This document shows positions 13,845 through 15,182 of a stretch of 15,182 bases of DNA, one piece after another (the first letter of the stretch is position 1; every line of letters starts with the position of its first letter). A model generated the notes under the pieces. It was not told the DNA's origin, ran no database searches, and worked only from the letters and a program-made list of their open reading frames with translations. A program made the position numbers and the translations under genes. Location of the stretch: assembly GCA_038751255.1 (NCBI GenBank), contig JBCDGN010000094.1:1-15182 (forward strand), given 5' to 3'. Origin of the DNA: JANSYP01 sp038751255 (GTDB lineage Bacteria; Pseudomonadota; Alphaproteobacteria; Rhodobacterales; Rhodobacteraceae).

Positions 13845-14596
13845 CCCCCGAGTTGCGTGTGGCCGAAGGCGATGCTGGTCTGATTATCCGTGGCTTGCGG
13901 AAATCCTACTCTAAAAAGCCGGTCATCCGGGATGTTTCTTTGTCACTCAACCGCGGCGAAGTCGTGGCGCTTTTGGGGCCGAATGGATCCGGTAAGACCA
14001 CTTGTTTCTATACGGTCGCGGGTCTTGTTCCCGCCGATGGAGGCGAAGTGATCCTCGACGGGCGCAACGTGACTGGTTTACCGATGTATCGTCGCGCCAA
14101 ACTTGGCATCGGCTACCTACCTCAGGAAAACAGTATTTTTCGGGGGATGAACGTCGAAGATAACATCCTGTCAATCCTAGAGATTTCAGAATCAAGTCCC
14201 CAAGCGCGCAGAACCAAGCTCGAATCACTGCTCACCGAGTTTTCGATCACGCATCTGCGCGAAGCACGGGCGATTTCACTGTCCGGCGGTGAACGAAGAC
14301 GGGTGGAAATCGCTCGTTGTTTGGCGGCTGCCCCTCGTTATGTGCTGATGGACGAGCCGTTCGCCGGCGTCGATCCGATTGCCGTTGGCGATATCCGCGG
14401 CTTGGTCAAGGATCTCAAGCGCCGGGGAATCGGTGTCCTGATCACCGATCACAATGTGCGAGAAACCCTGAAAATCGTTGATCGCGCCTACATCCTGCAC
14501 GGCGGAACGGTCTTGATGAGCGGCTCTGCGGACGATGTCATCGCCAATGAAAACGTCCGCCAGGTCTATCTGGGACAGAGTTTTCGCATTGATTAA
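13841..14596 (+). CDS. lptB: LPS export ABC transporter ATPase LptB
   Basis: Cytoplasmic ATPase that powers extraction of LPS from the inner membrane with LptF, LptG and LptC. The 251 residues are full length, with a short N-terminal extension (about 13 residues) before the ABC fold. Walker A GPNGSGKT is at 46-53, the Q-loop Gln at 95 (YLPQENSIF), the ABC signature LSGGE at 147-151, Walker B YVLMDE at 167-172 and the switch His at 204 (ITDHN). The GVDPIAVGDI segment after Walker B is typical of LptB and separates it from LivF-type amino acid ATPases. It overlaps lptA by ATGA and is the last gene of the tightly coupled block. Confidence 0.97.
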   Translation: MTPELRVAEGDAGLIIRGLRKSYSKKPVIRDVSLSLNRGEVVALLGPNGSGKTTCFYTVAGLVPADGGEVILDGRNVTGLPMYRRAKLGIGYLPQENSIFRGMNVEDNILSILEISESSPQARRTKLESLLTEFSITHLREARAISLSGGERRRVEIARCLAAAPRYVLMDEPFAGVDPIAVGDIRGLVKDLKRRGIGVLITDHNVRETLKIVDRAYILHGGTVLMSGSADDVIANENVRQVYLGQSFRID

Positions 14597-14643
14597 AGCC
14601 GATCGCTCATCAATGAATTCGAACAATTTGAGTTCTGAAAGAG

Positions 14644-14673
14644 TTGACAACCGGGGCTGAGCGGGCGTCTCAT
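14644..14673 (+). promoter_or_regulatory. Candidate distal promoter of hpf
   Basis: A perfect -35 hexamer TTGACA (14644-14649), an 18-base spacer and TCTCAT (14668-14673, 4 of 6). It starts 47 bases after the lptB stop, about 175 bases before the hpf ATG. The weak -10 limits confidence. Confidence 0.35.
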
Positions 14674-14740
14674 ACAAAGATGACCTGTGCGACTGCCTGT
14701 CTTTCCCTAAGCGCCGAAACACCTCGGACTAAGGCACCCT

Positions 14741-14769
14741 CTTACGGCATCTGCACACTCCCGTATTAT
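14741..14769 (+). promoter_or_regulatory. Candidate proximal promoter of hpf
   Basis: TATTAT (14764-14769) matches the -10 consensus at 5 of 6 positions, with CTTACG (14741-14746, 3 of 6) 17 bases upstream. Transcription would begin near 14776, leaving a leader of about 72 bases. Together with the distal candidate it suggests hpf is transcribed apart from the LPS operon. Confidence 0.4.
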
Positions 14770-14847
14770 TGGAATTAGGGCCCAAGGGCGCGCACGGTCT
14801 TATCAGATCGGTGTTGCGTTCACAGCCCATCGAGCGGAGGACCGATC

Positions 14848-15182
14848 ATGCGAATTCAGATCACCGGAAAACACTTGGATGTTGGAGAAGCGCTCCAATC
14901 ACATGTATCCCAAGCTTTGCTATCGGTGGTCGAAAAGTATTCTGGACGCCCGACCGATGCCGCCGTTGTCTTCTCAAAGCGCGGCTCTGAATTCCGCTGC
15001 GAAACAAACGTTCATCTGTCAACCGGTTTGACCGCCCAGGCCCATGCCTCCGCCCACGAGGTTTATGCTGCGTTTGAGCATTGCTGCGAGAAAATGGACA
15101 AGCAGCTACGCCGATATAAGCGGCGCCTAAAAGATCATCACAAAGAGCGTTCACAACCGGTTGAAGCCGAGGGCGCAGCCTA
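14848..15182 (+). CDS. hpf: Ribosome hibernation promoting factor HPF (partial, cut by window end)
   Basis: The first 111 codons of an HPF/RaiA-family protein, open to the window edge. It opens MRIQITGKHLDVGEAL and contains the basic helix MDKQLRRYKRRLKDHHKE, both typical of the N-terminal domain that sits in the tRNA-binding channel of the 30S subunit and silences idle ribosomes. The sequence then enters an acidic linker (VEAEGAA). Many alphaproteobacteria carry the long form with a second, dimerising domain; whether this one does lies outside the window. GGAGG lies 7 bases before the ATG. In related genomes ptsN often follows, and rpoN may lie between lptB and hpf; here it does not. Confidence 0.93.
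   Translation, partial: MRIQITGKHLDVGEALQSHVSQALLSVVEKYSGRPTDAAVVFSKRGSEFRCETNVHLSTGLTAQAHASAHEVYAAFEHCCEKMDKQLRRYKRRLKDHHKERSQPVEAEGAA

Noticed and set aside
14621..14635. GAAC-N7-GTTC after lptB as a possible LexA site
   Set aside because: The alphaproteobacterial SOS box is the direct repeat GTTC-N7-GTTC; this is an inverted repeat and is not beside an SOS-type gene.

Overview
The window looks like core chromosome of an alphaproteobacterium of the Rhodobacteraceae (Roseobacter group). The grounds are the GC-rich coding sequence, a C-terminal VPLPA sorting tail on an exported protein, a DNA polymerase IV with an N-terminal zinc ribbon, a cysteine-poor ribosomal protein L36, and the gene order rnd-kdsD-lptC-lptA-lptB-hpf. 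I recognise this from family knowledge; no database was searched.

Layout, left to right. The left part reads mostly on the minus strand: the disaggregase ClpB behind a sigma-32-type heat-shock promoter and a foldable 5' leader; an exported spondin-domain protein; pyrF on the plus strand; then a DadA-like FAD amino-acid dehydrogenase whose leader is a tandem glycine riboswitch. The minus-strand run continues with cbpM and cbpA (a DnaJ-like co-chaperone and its modulator, overlapping by ATGA) and a NUDIX hydrolase. dinB (plus) and an N-formylglutamate amidohydrolase-family gene (minus) converge. Next come a back-to-back pair of candidate promoters, tRNA-Val(GAC) and rpmJ, a gene-free structured stretch, and the plus-strand lipopolysaccharide operon. 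The start of hpf is cut by the window end.

How the genes relate. ClpB and CbpA/CbpM both handle misfolded protein but are separate units. kdsD makes the precursor of Kdo, and lptC, lptA and lptB encode parts of the machine that carries LPS from the inner to the outer membrane. Their coupled stops and starts suggest one transcript beginning at rnd. hpf (ribosome hibernation) follows after 251 bases with its own candidate promoters.

I found no mobile element, CRISPR array, phage gene or clearly new multi-gene system. The points most worth a second look are regulatory RNA: the clpB leader, which can form two mutually exclusive folds, one covering the ribosome binding site; the tandem glycine riboswitch on a DadA-like gene; a terminator-like hairpin directly after the promoter upstream of tRNA-Val; and a densely structured gap after rpmJ.
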